Shown here piece after piece: positions 10,892 through 22,050 of a stretch of DNA of 64,000 nucleotides; the stretch's first letter is position 1; each line of letters opens with the position of its first letter. The notes beneath the pieces are model-generated. The model was given only the letters and a program-made list of their open reading frames with translations. It was not told the origin of the DNA and searched no databases. A program made the position numbers and the translations under genes. Source of the stretch: Magnaporthiopsis rhizophila (lineage: Eukaryota; Ascomycota; Sordariomycetes; Magnaporthales; Magnaporthaceae); contig PYSS01000138.1 in the NCBI GenBank assembly GCA_003049465.1, forward strand, positions 22,736 through 86,735. The letters are read 5' to 3'.

Positions 10892-13280
10892 GACAGTCGA
10901 TAGGGCGTTAGGGGCAGCAGGTCGATCGTGACGTAGTGGTTACCCTTGGTATCCGGGCCGTCAATGTCTCGCGAGACTGGAATGCGGCGTCGTCGAAGTG
11001 GTGTGGATGTGCGTTGATGCGGATGCTCAAAAATTGTTCTGACACGCTCTTGGGCGGGAAGCACGCGGGCAGCGCGCAGGGTCACAAAGAAGCAAAAACC
11101 CAAGTCGGCGGGGAGGGAGTAGGAATGCGTCAGGGCAGATGGCACAGCGCCACTGCTGCGTCACCTTGGCCGGTTGTGGTGGGAGGCGGAGGTCGCGGCT
11201 GCAGCTAGGGTTTTCGTGTTTAGGCGGAGCGCATGAAATGACGAGATGGGATCAAACCTCGAAGGCGGCGGCAGGTGAGCGGCAGAAACCCTGAGGGTAG
11301 CCAATGCGCACTTCGGGGGCCGAGCGAGCGACGGTAGTGGCGACAATCACGGCAGCGAACGGCCTGGCGCTGGGAATAAAATGACCGAGCGATGTTGGGT
11401 GGTAGATATCCTGATTCTTCTTGTTTGCGGCGGACGAGGGTGGCCGGACGAGGGCTTGCATCAGGGCGGGAGCCGCACGCGCCTTGGCGGGTTCTGTGCT
11501 GATCGAAAGGAAGCACAACGGCGGCGGACGAGAAGGTCGGGGCGTCGTTGTGACATGAACTAGGCGAAGGAGGAGAGAGAGAGAAGAAAGACACAAGGGA
11601 AGGAATCCGGAGAGCGTGACGTCGGGCGAGATGGAGTTGCCTATGGAGGGTATACAAGGGGAAAAAGGGGCCCAACACAATCTGGAGTAGTAGACCGACA
11701 CTGGAGGGTTCAATCAATTGCAGCGTCCAATGTCGTGTGCTGGGCCGTTCGGCAGGAAGGAGGGTGCCCCTGGCCCACGCTGATCAGCAGAGCCAATCAA
11801 GGGCTGGTGATGGATCCGACAGCAACGGCGAGACGAAGCCACCCAGCAAAATGAAGCAGGTACGAGGAATGAGAAAGACGCTAATTGGGGCGACGGACTA
11901 GTCTGAAAACGGCCAAGCCGCAGTGGAGGGCCCGGAGAATCCCAGATTAGACCCTCTAAAATGTGAATGCACGCGACGGCCCTGCGCCCGACATTTCGCC
12001 CTGCTGAATCTGAACCGAATCACGTCGACCCAAGGAAAGGCCACTTATGATTGCAATATTACTGTGCATCTCCCCACGCCGGGGTGTAAGTTTACATTCG
12101 ATATTCGATCTAGTCTTCCTATACTCCTGCCGGAGTCGGTCTGGATCTTGGAGAGGAACGGGCGGCCACACGGGCTTGCTTTTGACTTTTAGCATTCGCC
12201 ACGTCTCTCTGCCCAAGGTTTGTTTGCCAACCAAGTCAAGTGGCAAGCAAGCGACGCTATTAAAACGGCGCCAGGCGTGCGGGAGTCGTCCGGTGTGCAT
12301 GGATGTCGGCAGGCCACTGCATGGCGCATTCAGGCGCACAGCTCCTCATGTTGTGTTTCCCGAGGCCAGCCAAGTTGGTTCGATTTGCTCGTGCGTGCCC
12401 CTGGGGTCGGTGCGGGGATCGCTAGTGCTGAGAATTTCGGTATTTTCCTCTCGGCCTAGCTTTGTTTATTTGAGTGTTCTTTTTTTGGCCTCAATTACGC
12501 CTGGGTTTTACGTCTGCCGTCCTCTTTGGCCGAGCCACCTGGTCTGGCTTTTTCATCTTCAAAAAAGTGGCGGCAGGACCCTTCGCCGGGACAAACTTTC
12601 AGCTCTGAACCCTGCAGATGATGACGTTTGTCCGAAAGCTGGGAAGCGCATGCATACGACATGCAGTGAATCGTAGCAGCACCCGTCCCATGTCGGGTTA
12701 CCAAGAAAAAACACTGGTTTGCATCGCGATGGAGCATGGATATCGGCACGGCAGAATGGCTGCCAATACCAAGAACTCGCCAACCCCAGAACTGACTCGG
12801 GAAAGGCACAACCATATGGGCTGGAAGTGAATGCCAACTTTTTTGAACAGCACACTGCCACCCCCCATCACACACATCGCACATGCAACATTGCGTCGTT
12901 GGGGGCGCCTGGGCCGGCGTCGTGGCCGATACGAGGCGGCTCCTCCACGCTGCAGTGGCCCACCGGAGGACAAGCCGGTCGAGGCCCAGCTGGCCAGGCG
13001 GCCCAGATCGCCAAGCCCGAACACCCTAGGAAGAAGACCGGACCTGCTCTCTTTCATGCAGAACAAACAGTCTGGCCTCGACTGTTCGCGGACACTCTGG
13101 CCAAGCCTGGTATCCGCCCGTTCGTATGGTGCTCTACCAAGTAACGCGCAGGTAGAAACGCCACGAACACACACACACACCAGAGAGGGAAAAGCTGATT
13201 CACAGCCGCGACGGATTCTGCAACTGGGACCCGACTGGATCCATGCCCAGATTTGCGCAAATATCGAATATCCCATTGGT

Positions 13281-13346
13281 GGGGGGGGGGGGGGGGGGGG
13301 NNNNNNNNNNNNNNNNNNNNNNNNNGGGGGGGGGGGGGGGGGGGGG
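13281..13346. other. Assembly gap: 20 G, 25 N, 21 G
   Basis: The unknown bases 13301-13325 sit inside one G run. This reads as a poly-G tract that sequencing could not cross, so the stated length is not reliable. Confidence 0.95.
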
Positions 13347-13787
13347 CGCGATTGGCCCAGGACCCTGGCCGGTGGGAGCAGCTCTCGCCGCGGGCTCCAC
13401 GCTACATAGAAACAACCTTTCCCGCAGAGCAAGACGGAACGAAGCCAGCCGGATGTGTTTTGTGCTCCGGCTAGGCGGCCTCAAACAAGGCAAGGGATGG
13501 AATGCGCACCACTTTTGGGCTAGTGAGGAGGGGGGCGCCAGGCTTATTATATGTAACAATCCATGTGCCATATGATAAAACAGAAGGCTCAACTGGTGAA
13601 TAACAAAGCGAAGATCCATCCTGGAAACAGATGTGTCCGATCGGCCAAGCGGGAACGGGAGCACGGATTCGAACATGCAGAGAACACTTTCAGGGATTCC
13701 ATCGTGGAGAAACCCCCAATCTATCCTGCAGCACGGTTTTCCTTTGGTCTCACGTCTCACTGTCAGCAGCGAGCGGGTCGGGGCAAG

Positions 13788-13808
13788 GGATGGATGGATG
13801 GATGGATG
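13788..13808. repeat. (GGAT)5 microsatellite
   Basis: Five consecutive GGAT units in the spacer downstream of ERV46. Confidence 0.85.
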
Positions 13809-14650
13809 CACGGTGGGATCTCCCGCGCACTTTCATGCTACGAAAGAAAAGGGAAGATGAGCTGCACATGTTTTACATGTGATAGGCACCTCTGAATCTG
13901 GGCCTCGTTGAAATGTTTTTTTTTTCTCTATTTCTAGTGCGCTTACATCAACCCTGGCTGTGTGCCCGTCCAGTCCAGGGGAGGAGACCCTTAAGCCCTT
14001 GCCTAGGCCGCTGACCACCTAGTCAGCCCGAAATTAAATATACCGGTGGCGCCATGGCCTTCCACAGTAAACGACCAATACATACCCCAGGTAATGTCGC
14101 CTGCCCCGGTAAGATCCAGCGTCGCAATTAAGCAGGCGAGACGACGACGACGCCGATCTATACGACGGGAAGGACCCAGCTGCGCAAATACCTACCACGA
14201 GGGACTTCTCGCGTATTGCATACGCGCGAGCGATCAAAGGAGGTCTAGCGACAGACAGAATGCACGACACGCGCTCCCGCGCCGTCGTCAAAGTCACAAA
14301 GCAGGGCACTGCCGGCTTCGGCCCGTCCTGACGTGGCTGACTGGCATATTGATCATTGGACGACGTGCGAACGAGCAAAAAAGATGGGACTGATTCCCAG
14401 CTCCAAAGTGCGGGCCTAGCCCAGACGTTTATCGAGTTACCGCTGTATTTGGATCCAATACCAACTCCACAGACTATGCAAAAAATAAGAGCAGGCCGCG
14501 TCGACAACTTTAAAGGAAACTGAAGTATCCCCACCCTGCAGAAAACGAATTTTATACTTGGAACCCCTTCTTTTTCTAGCTTGTGTTCTCGCTGCCTCTC
14601 ACAGGGTACCCGCCACAGTTCCAAACTCACAATACCTATACAGTGGCTGC

Positions 14651-16148
14651 CTAGAGGTCCTTGGAGCGCATCTTCTTCAGCCTAGTCGCGCCCTCATAAA
14701 AGGTGCGGTCCACCGCGGCGGCAACCGTGAGAGTACCGCCGAGAATGGCACACAGGCCCGTCAGGAAACCGGCGAACGTCTTGGGCCGCTCCTCCCGGTT
14801 GATGACCTTCATAGGGGAGATATCCTGTTGTTTTCGTGCGTGATCTGGTTAGTGGTGCGTTCCCGGACCGCGCGGCCTTGGTACAGATAGCACAAGGGAA
14901 TCAATACTCACATAGGAAAAGAAAACACCCGGGATGCCACCCTTGGAGTGAAGGCGCTCCTGGTGGCCCTCAGCCGCGTCGTCGCCGCCCGCCAAGCTGC
15001 GCTTGTGGCTCGTGACCGAGTACTGGTGCGTCTCGACGGCGCCGTCGGGCGAGTAGCCGTAGGTGCCGACCCACGAGTCCTTGTCGTGGTTGCCGGTGGC
15101 CATCTTGGCCCGGCGCCCCTCCCAGCCGAGGGGCAGGTACGAGGTCGGGACGATCTTGACAAAGTACATGAAGCTGAAGTTGGGATCGGCCGTCTCCTGG
15201 CTAGTCCCGTCGAGCGGGTTGAGCTGGTGCGAGTGGTCGGCCCAGGGCAGCGACTTGCCGCTGTTGAGGCGCTTCTGCACCTCGAGCGGCAGCTGTGGGC
15301 CGAAGCTGAGGGCGTGGATGACGTGGCTGAACGAGTGGCCGCCGTCGACGGGGGTGTCCCAGTAGTTCTTGAGGTCGTGCACGTGCATGTTGCCGTTGCT
15401 GAAGCTGCGGCCGGGGGCGAGGTGGAAGTTGCCGATGACCTTGTTGACGCGCAGGCTGCCCGCGATCTGGCAGCCCTCGTGGCGCTGCTCGTCCAGGCGC
15501 TCGGCGTAGTGCTCGCGAAGGCACTGCTCGACGTTCTCGCCCCGGCCAAACGCCCACGACGCCTGCGCGTAGGCCTCGCGCACCTCGTCGCACGTGTTGC
15601 AGCATCCGTGCTTGGCGGCGTTGCTGGGCGCGGGGGCACCGTAGCAGGGGCCGCAGTAGTTGGGGTCCAGGTGCATGGCGGCGTCCTCGTCGGCGTGGAG
15701 CGAGAGCGCCTTGACGTCGATGACGCCGCCGCCCTCCGACTGCGGTCGCAGGCGGACCTTAACCACTCCGTGTTGCACGCCGTGCTGCTGCTCGCCCGAC
15801 ACGTCCATGACGTCCAGCGTAAGGAGTTCGCAGGGCACCTTCGGGAAGGTTATGTTGAGATGTATCTCCATTCGGTCACCTGTGGGAAGAGGGCGCCACG
15901 ACGGTCAGCACACACCCGCACAATCCAGAGCCGAGCTAGGTAGGGGCACACATGCCTCTGCTCTTGTCGACCACGAGCTCGGGGTGTATCACTATCCTGC
16001 GGTAGTCGGCCCATTCTCCCATCGCTAGGTAGAGAACGACGAGGAGCGAGACTATGGTGATGATCCCGCCCGAGGTCGTCCTGATCCTCGCATCCTCGAC
16101 CGTCTTTGTGAAGGCATCGAGCCTTGTGAACCTGGACTTGGGAGCCAT
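14651..16148 (-). CDS. ERV46: COPII vesicle cargo receptor ERV46 (ERGIC3 family)
   Basis: Three exons: 16148-15956, 15879-14912 and 14824-14651; 444 residues. The second intron is GTGAGT...ACAG. The first is best read as a GC-AG intron: exon 1 ends DKSRG and exon 2 continues with DRMEIHLNITFPKVPCELL, which restores the family sequence only if the donor is GCATGT. The protein has an N-terminal membrane segment (IITIVSLLVVLYLAM, about residues 29-43), a large lumenal domain with the conserved cysteine cluster CGPCYG...CCNTCDEVREAY, and a C-terminal membrane segment (FAGFLTGLCAILGGTLTVAAAV) followed by a short cytosolic tail. In the family it pairs with Erv41 and cycles between ER and Golgi as a retrieval or cargo receptor. 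Gene divergent from a GNAT acetyltransferase across about 1 kb. Confident identity; donor choice less so. Confidence 0.94.
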
Positions 16149-17165
16149 GTTTTCTGATGTACGATTGCGGGCGTTGTATCGCGCTCAGGGGCGCAGGCGC
16201 AACGTCGTCTCCCTCTCGAAGGCAACGCCGATCACTGGTCTTTCGGTTGGTCGGGCCAGGACGACGGACTTGGGGGAGATAATCGAATGTAGGGAATGCG
16301 ACCAAGGTGTGTATCATGCGGGCGCAATTGAAGCCAGCAAACGGCCCGGCTGAATGAACTGTCGACGTTCGCGCACCTCCAAACCAAAAACTCCTCTGCT
16401 CAGCTCGGAATCGAATACGCCCCAATTGCTCGGCGACACCAAAAGGCCACCTTCACCATTATCCACAAGTTGCCGCTCGCGCGTCCAGGGGTAGAACCCC
16501 TGGCCAATCAGTGGGTTCGTGCACCGCGTCCAGCACGTGCACGGCCCATTTATCCTTCCGAGTTGGGTAGCCCCGGAGTGGAGCTGGCTGTGGCGTGCAG
16601 AATGCCCTGGCGTGACGGACGGGTTCATTCAATGTTGGGCCTGATGATCTTTTAAACAACTGGCAGATAAAGAGCGATGCACGCAATTCCTCAAGGATCA
16701 ACAGGCACATCTTTCACGGCGGTATCACAAAGCCTTCAATTTGTTGCTGCTCCATGCCCAGTTTGAGAAATCCTCGCAGGATCATGGCCCCGAGTCCAAC
16801 GCTGACTCCGCCACACTCCTGACCACATGCAGCCACTGGAGCCTCCAGCGACAAGACCCACGATCTTCCATCGCCAGCTTACTCCCCGCAATGAACCTTC
16901 CCAGCATATGGCAAAAGCAGTAGGATGAGTTACCTCCTAGGCGTCGAGGAGAGATACATATATCCAACACGATCAGCCCGTATCCACGGACTTTTGTGAC
17001 TGAATTGTCTCTCATCTCTCCGTCCACTGCTGCTGAAGAGCCACCGCCTCTTCCCACATTGTCCTTCGTAGTGGTAGCCAGCCAAATCTCACGACAACCA
17101 AACATTCGGTTTTCTGCCTCTTCCCCAGGAACATTGACCGTGGAGAAGTGAGAAAGTCAAAAGCT
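16149..17165. promoter_or_regulatory. Divergent spacer between ERV46 and the GNAT gene
   Basis: About 1 kb that must carry the promoters of both flanking genes. No specific element was identified; open frames here are short. Confidence 0.5.
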
Positions 17166-17917
17166 ATGGACATCACATTCGGCGTGCCAGTCCCCGAGGA
17201 GGACGAAGGCCAAAACCCTCCAGAGCCCATCATCCGCAGCCCGCGTCTCACAATCCGCGGCTTCCGCCCCTCGGATGCGGCAGCCCTGCAGCAGCTGGCC
17301 GACGACGCCAACGTCTCGCGCTCGCTCGGCGACCATTTCCCATTTCCCTACACCATGGCAGACGCCGAGCAGTACCTCAAGATTGCCCGGCCCGAGGACG
17401 GCGACTACGCCATATTCCGCAGCCCCGGCGGCGATGGAGGAGACGACGTCTTTGTGGGCGGCATCAAGTTCAAGCGCCTGCCTGACGTCTATGCGCGCGG
17501 TGCCGAGGTGGGGTATTGGATCGGGCGGCAGCATTGGGGTCAGGGCTTGGCAAGTGAGGCTGTCGTTGCTCTTAGTAAGTTTTCTTGTCTCCCCTTCTGC
17601 TTTATACAAAGGCCCTGCAGGGCCCCGTCTCATTCCGGCTTGCTACTTCACTATTTCATGGGAAAATCAACGGACTAACAAACCACGCAGCACGCTGGGC
17701 TTTCGAGTCTCATCCGGACATCCACCGTCTCGAGGGTCTGGTGTACGCCAACAATCCGGCCAGCTCTCGCGTGCTGGAAAAGGCGGGATTCACGCATGAG
17801 GGCACCCGGCGCAGAGCGGCGTGCAAGCGGGGAGAGGTTATTGACGTTCGTGTCTACGGCTTATTGCGGGATGAACACGAAGACAAGACCAAGGCTACAT
17901 ACCAGGTAGCTGGTTAG
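17166..17917 (+). CDS. GNAT-family N-acetyltransferase (RimJ/RimL-like)
   Basis: Two exons: 17166-17574 and 17691-17917; intron 17575-17690 (GTAAGT...CGCAG). Product 211 residues starting MDITFGVPVPEEDEG. The opening IRSPRLTIRGFRPSDAAALQQLADD is typical of RimJ/RimL-type acetyltransferases. The acetyl-CoA loop is seen in EVGYWIGRQHWGQGLASEAV (the Q/R-x-x-G-x-G/A region), and the C-terminal part RLEGLVYANNPASSRVLEKAGFTHEGTRRRA is the standard motif B with the NPAS-x-R-V-L-E-K-x-G-F signature. Such proteins transfer acetyl groups from acetyl-CoA to N-termini, small amines or antibiotics; the substrate cannot be told from sequence. It ends 160 bp before the convergent trehalase gene. Confidence 0.92.
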
Positions 17918-18077
17918 TCGTTTGGTCAGCAGACGACACTGAAAGGAGAGAAACCGAACGACTGATGACGAGTCTTGTCATGTCATGATAGATATATGGC
18001 GTTTTTTCTTCTGCAGGCTATGGCTGAGATATAAATTAATAACATCAAGTCAGAGTGGATATTCACTCCTCTTTACG

Positions 18078-20327
18078 TCATACCATGCCATTCCCTAGCT
18101 CGACCGTCCTTGCCAGGCTTCTCTTGGCCGCCTTCCGCCCAAACATCTTGGTCCAGCCGGCGTCGGCCGGATGCATCTCGAGCGCGCTCCTCTGCGCAAG
18201 TGACTGCTTCTTGCCGCCGCTGGCGTGCACCTTGGCGGCGGTGATGTCTCCGCAGTTTGGCCTCTTGAGCCTGGTCGAGAACTGGTCGGCGACCCAGATG
18301 AGCACGCCGTTTGTCCAGCCGAAGCCCTCGACCACCTCGTACTCGCCCCCGGCGCCCGCCACGTTGGTCGAGTTGTCGCCGTACTTTTCAAACATGATGC
18401 CGACGTCCTCGGGCGCGAGGCCCTGCAGCTGCGGCGTCTCCGAGGTCGAGCCGCCCGTGGCGCGCCAAGTGCAAAACGTCGAGTCCAGGTACCGCTGGCC
18501 CAGGCGGAGGGCCAGGTCCTGGACGCCGAGCCAGGCCGGGTCCGACTCGCCAAACGTGGCCGGGACCCTGGTGAGCCCTTCCATCAGGACGTGCATCAGC
18601 GGCGGCCACACGTTGGGCTCGTCCCACTGCTGGCCGGTCCGCAGGTTCGTGGCTGGGATGGCGCCGCCCTTGAGCTTCAGGTACGCGTCGACGCGGGAGT
18701 AGGCCTGCAGCACCGCGAGCGGGTTGTCCCGGAGCTGCTTGGGGGCCGCGCCGGTCCAGAACGGGTAGAACTGGGCCACGTGGAACAGGACTTGCTTGCC
18801 GGCAGGAGCGGTGATCTGCTCGAGTGCGGTCGCGTCGTCGTCGAGCGGGACGTAGATGTTCTGCTCGCCGGACGTCGTGTTGTAGTCGAAGTAGCTCCAC
18901 AGCGTCTCGTTCCACATGAGAGCAAACATGGCCTCGCTGCGGCGCTCGGCCAGCCCCTTCCACTCGGCCGCGCCGGTTGCGTTTCCGGTCCGGTTCAGGA
19001 ACTGTGAGATGGCGAGCTCGTTGGCGTAGAGGATCGAGTTGAGGTCCACGGGCACCATGTTGTTCGTGTTGAGCGAGCGCAGAGGGAAGTAGACATCCTT
19101 GGCCGCGTCGCCGGGTTTCCTGAGCCATCGAGCACAGTAGTCCCAGCCAGATTCTGCACCACTGGCAAGATACGAGTACAGCTCGGCCTTCTCCGACTCG
19201 TTCAGCTGGCGGCCTTCCGGGTAGATTATGCCCGAGGCCGCGTAGTACGAGCGGTTATTGGCCGTGATGTAGTCCTCGCGGAAAGACTCGGGCCGGGGCT
19301 GCGTGTTGACCACGGAGTACCTTTTATAGGGGGTGTATCAGTATCTGGTGGTTATCTTTCTGAAATGAGGCGGAAATTAGAAGCGGGACTAACCGGTTCA
19401 AGGTGTACTTCTGTCCCGAGCGGCTAGTAACCTCTATCGAGCGGTTGCTAACAAAGAACTCATGCTCCTTGATCAGCAGCGGCACGGCACGCTCGAGGAT
19501 GCTGGTGTCGTTGGTATGCTCGATATAGATCCGCACCATCTGTGACAGCAGAGGCGGCTGGGAGCGGTTGCGGTAGTAGATACGGGCGCCATTCGGCACG
19601 AAGCCGATGGTCTCGACAAGGTCCAAAAAGTTCTCGATCGTGTTCTTGGAGATCTGGGTAAAGGCGCCGCCGGTGCGCAGCAGGCCCTCGACGATCCAGT
19701 ACGAGTCCCAATAGTATGGCTCGCGGAACCGACCGCCAGCCACCACAAAGGTGCGGTTGACGGGTATGAAGCTGTTGGCGCAGTCACTGCACTGACTTGG
19801 GCCCTTGTAGCGGCGCGTCAGCTCGGGCCAGATGTCGATGACCTTCTCGACAAACTCGCGGATGACGGTGTCGTTGAGTTTTTTGAGGAAGACCGGATTG
19901 GTGGTCAGCTCCGAGCTGGGCACCTCCTCCAGCTCGCCACCGGCCTGAGCAAAGTTCTCGCGCAGAAAGTTCTGCAGCTCCGTGTTGTTGCTGAGCGGCT
20001 TCTGGAGCTTGTTGAAGGCTGCGATGACTTCGTTCACCGGCTTGATCGTTGGCCTGGGAATTACGGTCAGCAACAGGCGCTTGTAGAGGAGCTGCGGAGG
20101 GCAGGCGAGTGCTTGATCGGCCCGAGGTGAGACCAGAGGGTTGCCTACATGTCCACAAAGGTCTTGGAGTCGGCGAATGGGCGGGCGAGCTCGACCTGCT
20201 TAAGCAGCTCACCACGGCAGTAGATGGGCGAGTCGCATGGCGTGATCTCGGTACCGTTGATGTAGAGCGCGTTCACAGCCAGGCTCCATGCTGTAACAGC
20301 TGCTGCCAGCTTCCACGAGGGAGCCAT
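18078..20327 (-). CDS. Secreted GH37 trehalase
   Basis: Three exons: 20327-20149, 20053-19394 and 19320-18078; introns GTAGGC...CCCAG and GTTAGT...AAAAG; 693 residues. It hydrolyses alpha,alpha-trehalose to two glucose. A signal peptide is visible (MAPSWKLAAAVTAWSLAVNA) and the mature chain has many N-glycosylation sequons, so it probably acts outside the cell or in the vacuole/wall. GH37 signatures: GGRFREPYYWDSYWIVEGLL (signature 1) and QWDEPNVWPPLMHVLMEGL (signature 2; many family members have QWDYPNGWPP, so the Y-to-E and G-to-V changes are notable). The closing segment EKYGDN...GGEYEVVEGFGWTNGV is also family-typical. There is no Ca-binding or phosphorylation domain of the neutral cytosolic trehalase. 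Three AGGGG elements lie 177-237 bp upstream. Strong family call. Confidence 0.94.
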
Positions 20328-20503
20328 GGCGAGCTTCTTTGCCGTCGCGAGTTTGCTCCTATGATACGCTGGGATAGGAGAAGTGCGCGCGTGAGGTTTC
20401 GGCTTGCGGATAACTTCCCGAACACCCACGAGTGCAAAAGAGCCTAGTGAAGATAGGCACAGGCGGCAGGGAGAGTCGAGAGAGTTGAGGAGAGAAGGAG
20501 GGA

Positions 20504-20564
20504 AGGGGGGAAGCGGGAGTGGGAAGGGGATCGTGATGTCCAAGGCCGGGCACGCAGGAAGGGG
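20504..20564. promoter_or_regulatory. Three STRE-like AGGGG elements upstream of the trehalase gene
   Basis: AGGGG occurs at 20504-20508, 20525-20529 and 20560-20564 on the plus strand (CCCCT on the sense strand), within a generally G-rich stretch. STREs bind Msn2/4-type stress regulators in yeast and work in either orientation. Because the stretch is purine-rich overall, chance is a real alternative. Confidence 0.35.
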
Positions 20565-21059
20565 AGCATGTCATCGGTTATTTATAAACCCGCTGCCCTT
20601 GTGGGCAGGTACCCGAGCTGCCGTCCCCATTCTCAAAAGCGCAGGGGATGCCGCAGATCCGGGGAGCTCTGCCTGGGTTTGGACAAGGGAGGTTTGCGGA
20701 AGCAGCGGTGCAGCGCCCAGGTAGTACGTAAGGGTGGATACTGCACCCGTCAACCACGTAGTATCTGCATATGCAGCAAGGTAAATCCGCCGAGGCCGAG
20801 GAAGGCGATGACAATAGTCTAGGCGGATGAGAAAGGCTGCATTCCAGTGGTGGAAAAGCAGGGCATGGCACGGTGTTAGTCCGGCCAATTAGGCCGGTGC
20901 CCGATCGGCGGTTTTGTTCCAACGGCCTCGACACGCTATATGGATGGTCTCAAACCGCCCGGCTGCAGTGGCGTCGTGAATAGCAAGGTAGCCTGATCGG
21001 CCCATTAAGAAATGACGTTACGCGGTCGATTGGTAATGCCGCTCTGGCAAGAGAGAAGG

Positions 21060-21077
21060 AAAAAAAAAAAAAAAAAA
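21060..21077. repeat. Poly-A tract (18 nt)
   Basis: 18 A in the spacer upstream of the trehalase gene; no function inferred. Confidence 0.85.
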
Positions 21078-22050
21078 GCAAACATGAGAAAGATTGAGTT
21101 TCCAGAGCAGGGGGATTGACAGGGTTGTGGCCATCGTGTTGGCGAGACATGGCGAATCCATCGCTAGCGGCATCGTGATGAGTGCCATCGTGTTTTCTTG
21201 TGCGCCGAGTGCCCAGCCCCAGCCACCTCCAACTTTCTTTGTCTTGGACGTCTATTGCCCGAGAAGGATGCTCTTCTGCACACACAAACCTGGTCAAGTT
21301 CAGCCTGACCGACACAAGAGTGGGACACATGACCTGCAGCTCAAGTCGGTTGTTGTGTTACCCCACACAACCAATTCCCCACACCTATTTTCTTCGATGC
21401 TAGCTTCACTCGGTGACGGACATTTTGGATGACGTCGGTAAGCCATGGCTGACGGGAGAAGGAGCAAGGGAGAACAAAGCCGGGCTTCGAAAATCCTTTT
21501 TGTACTAGCCGAGCGGGCGGATGGCGGATGGCGTCTGCAGAGCCGGGCGATGAAGTCATTTATTGCTTCCAACAAACAAAGAGCTTGGATCGAGGGGCGA
21601 CTTCCCTCGCTTCTGCAGTCCGCTCTAACCATTGATTCTTTGCGTGGCTGCCCCGCATTCTCGGGAACCCCGACAGCGACCCTCACTTCCAACATGACAG
21701 ACGCAGGATGCTACCCCTCCTTATCGGCCCATCTTTCTGCAGTGATGACAAGGGAGGAAAGGTGAATGTTCTGTGTGGATGGCTGCAGAACTGTGCTGCT
21801 GATTCGTACCTATGTTTGGGAGAGCAATCTGTCTGCTGCTTCGGTAGCATTGTATCTCTTTTTGTATCCAAAGCCCCGCAGGCGTGTTTACCTCTGATGC
21901 TTAAACACATCCATCCAGGTGACGCCAGTGCAACCCTATGCCTTCCTTCTTCGGATACTTGCAAGTTCAGCCTCTGGCTTGGCTGTGCGGATCCGCTTCA
22001 GTTACTTCGCCGGTAACCATACCCGAGGGCTCGGGGTCGATGCAAGACTC

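Larger units (their letters stand above)
10890..14650. other. Long gene-free stretch with an assembly gap
   Basis: About 3.8 kb between the Sel1-repeat gene (5' end) and ERV46 (3' end). It holds a GA-rich patch (11570-11590), a short CA repeat (13168-13181), a poly-G/N/poly-G gap (13281-13346) and a (GGAT)5 repeat (13788-13808). Open frames of up to about 210 codons occur on both strands, but none has domain-like character or convincing splice structure. Confidence 0.55.
20328..22050. other. Intergenic: trehalase promoter region and 3' side of the threonine aldolase
   Basis: 1.7 kb. It contains the AGGGG cluster, an 18-nt poly-A tract (21060-21077) and only short, uncharacterised open frames. 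Confidence 0.55.

Noticed and set aside
13660..13680. TTCGAATCC-like B-box on the minus strand near GGCCAAGCGG
   Set aside because: The T-stem does not pair and no acceptor stem or A-box fits a tRNA fold.
14096..14140. GTCGCCTGC/GCAGGCGA hairpin around ATTAAGC, 5S rRNA-like
   Set aside because: Helix II-like pairing and an ATTAAGC core are present but the rest of a 5S gene (GGGTGACCACC region, closing helix) is missing.
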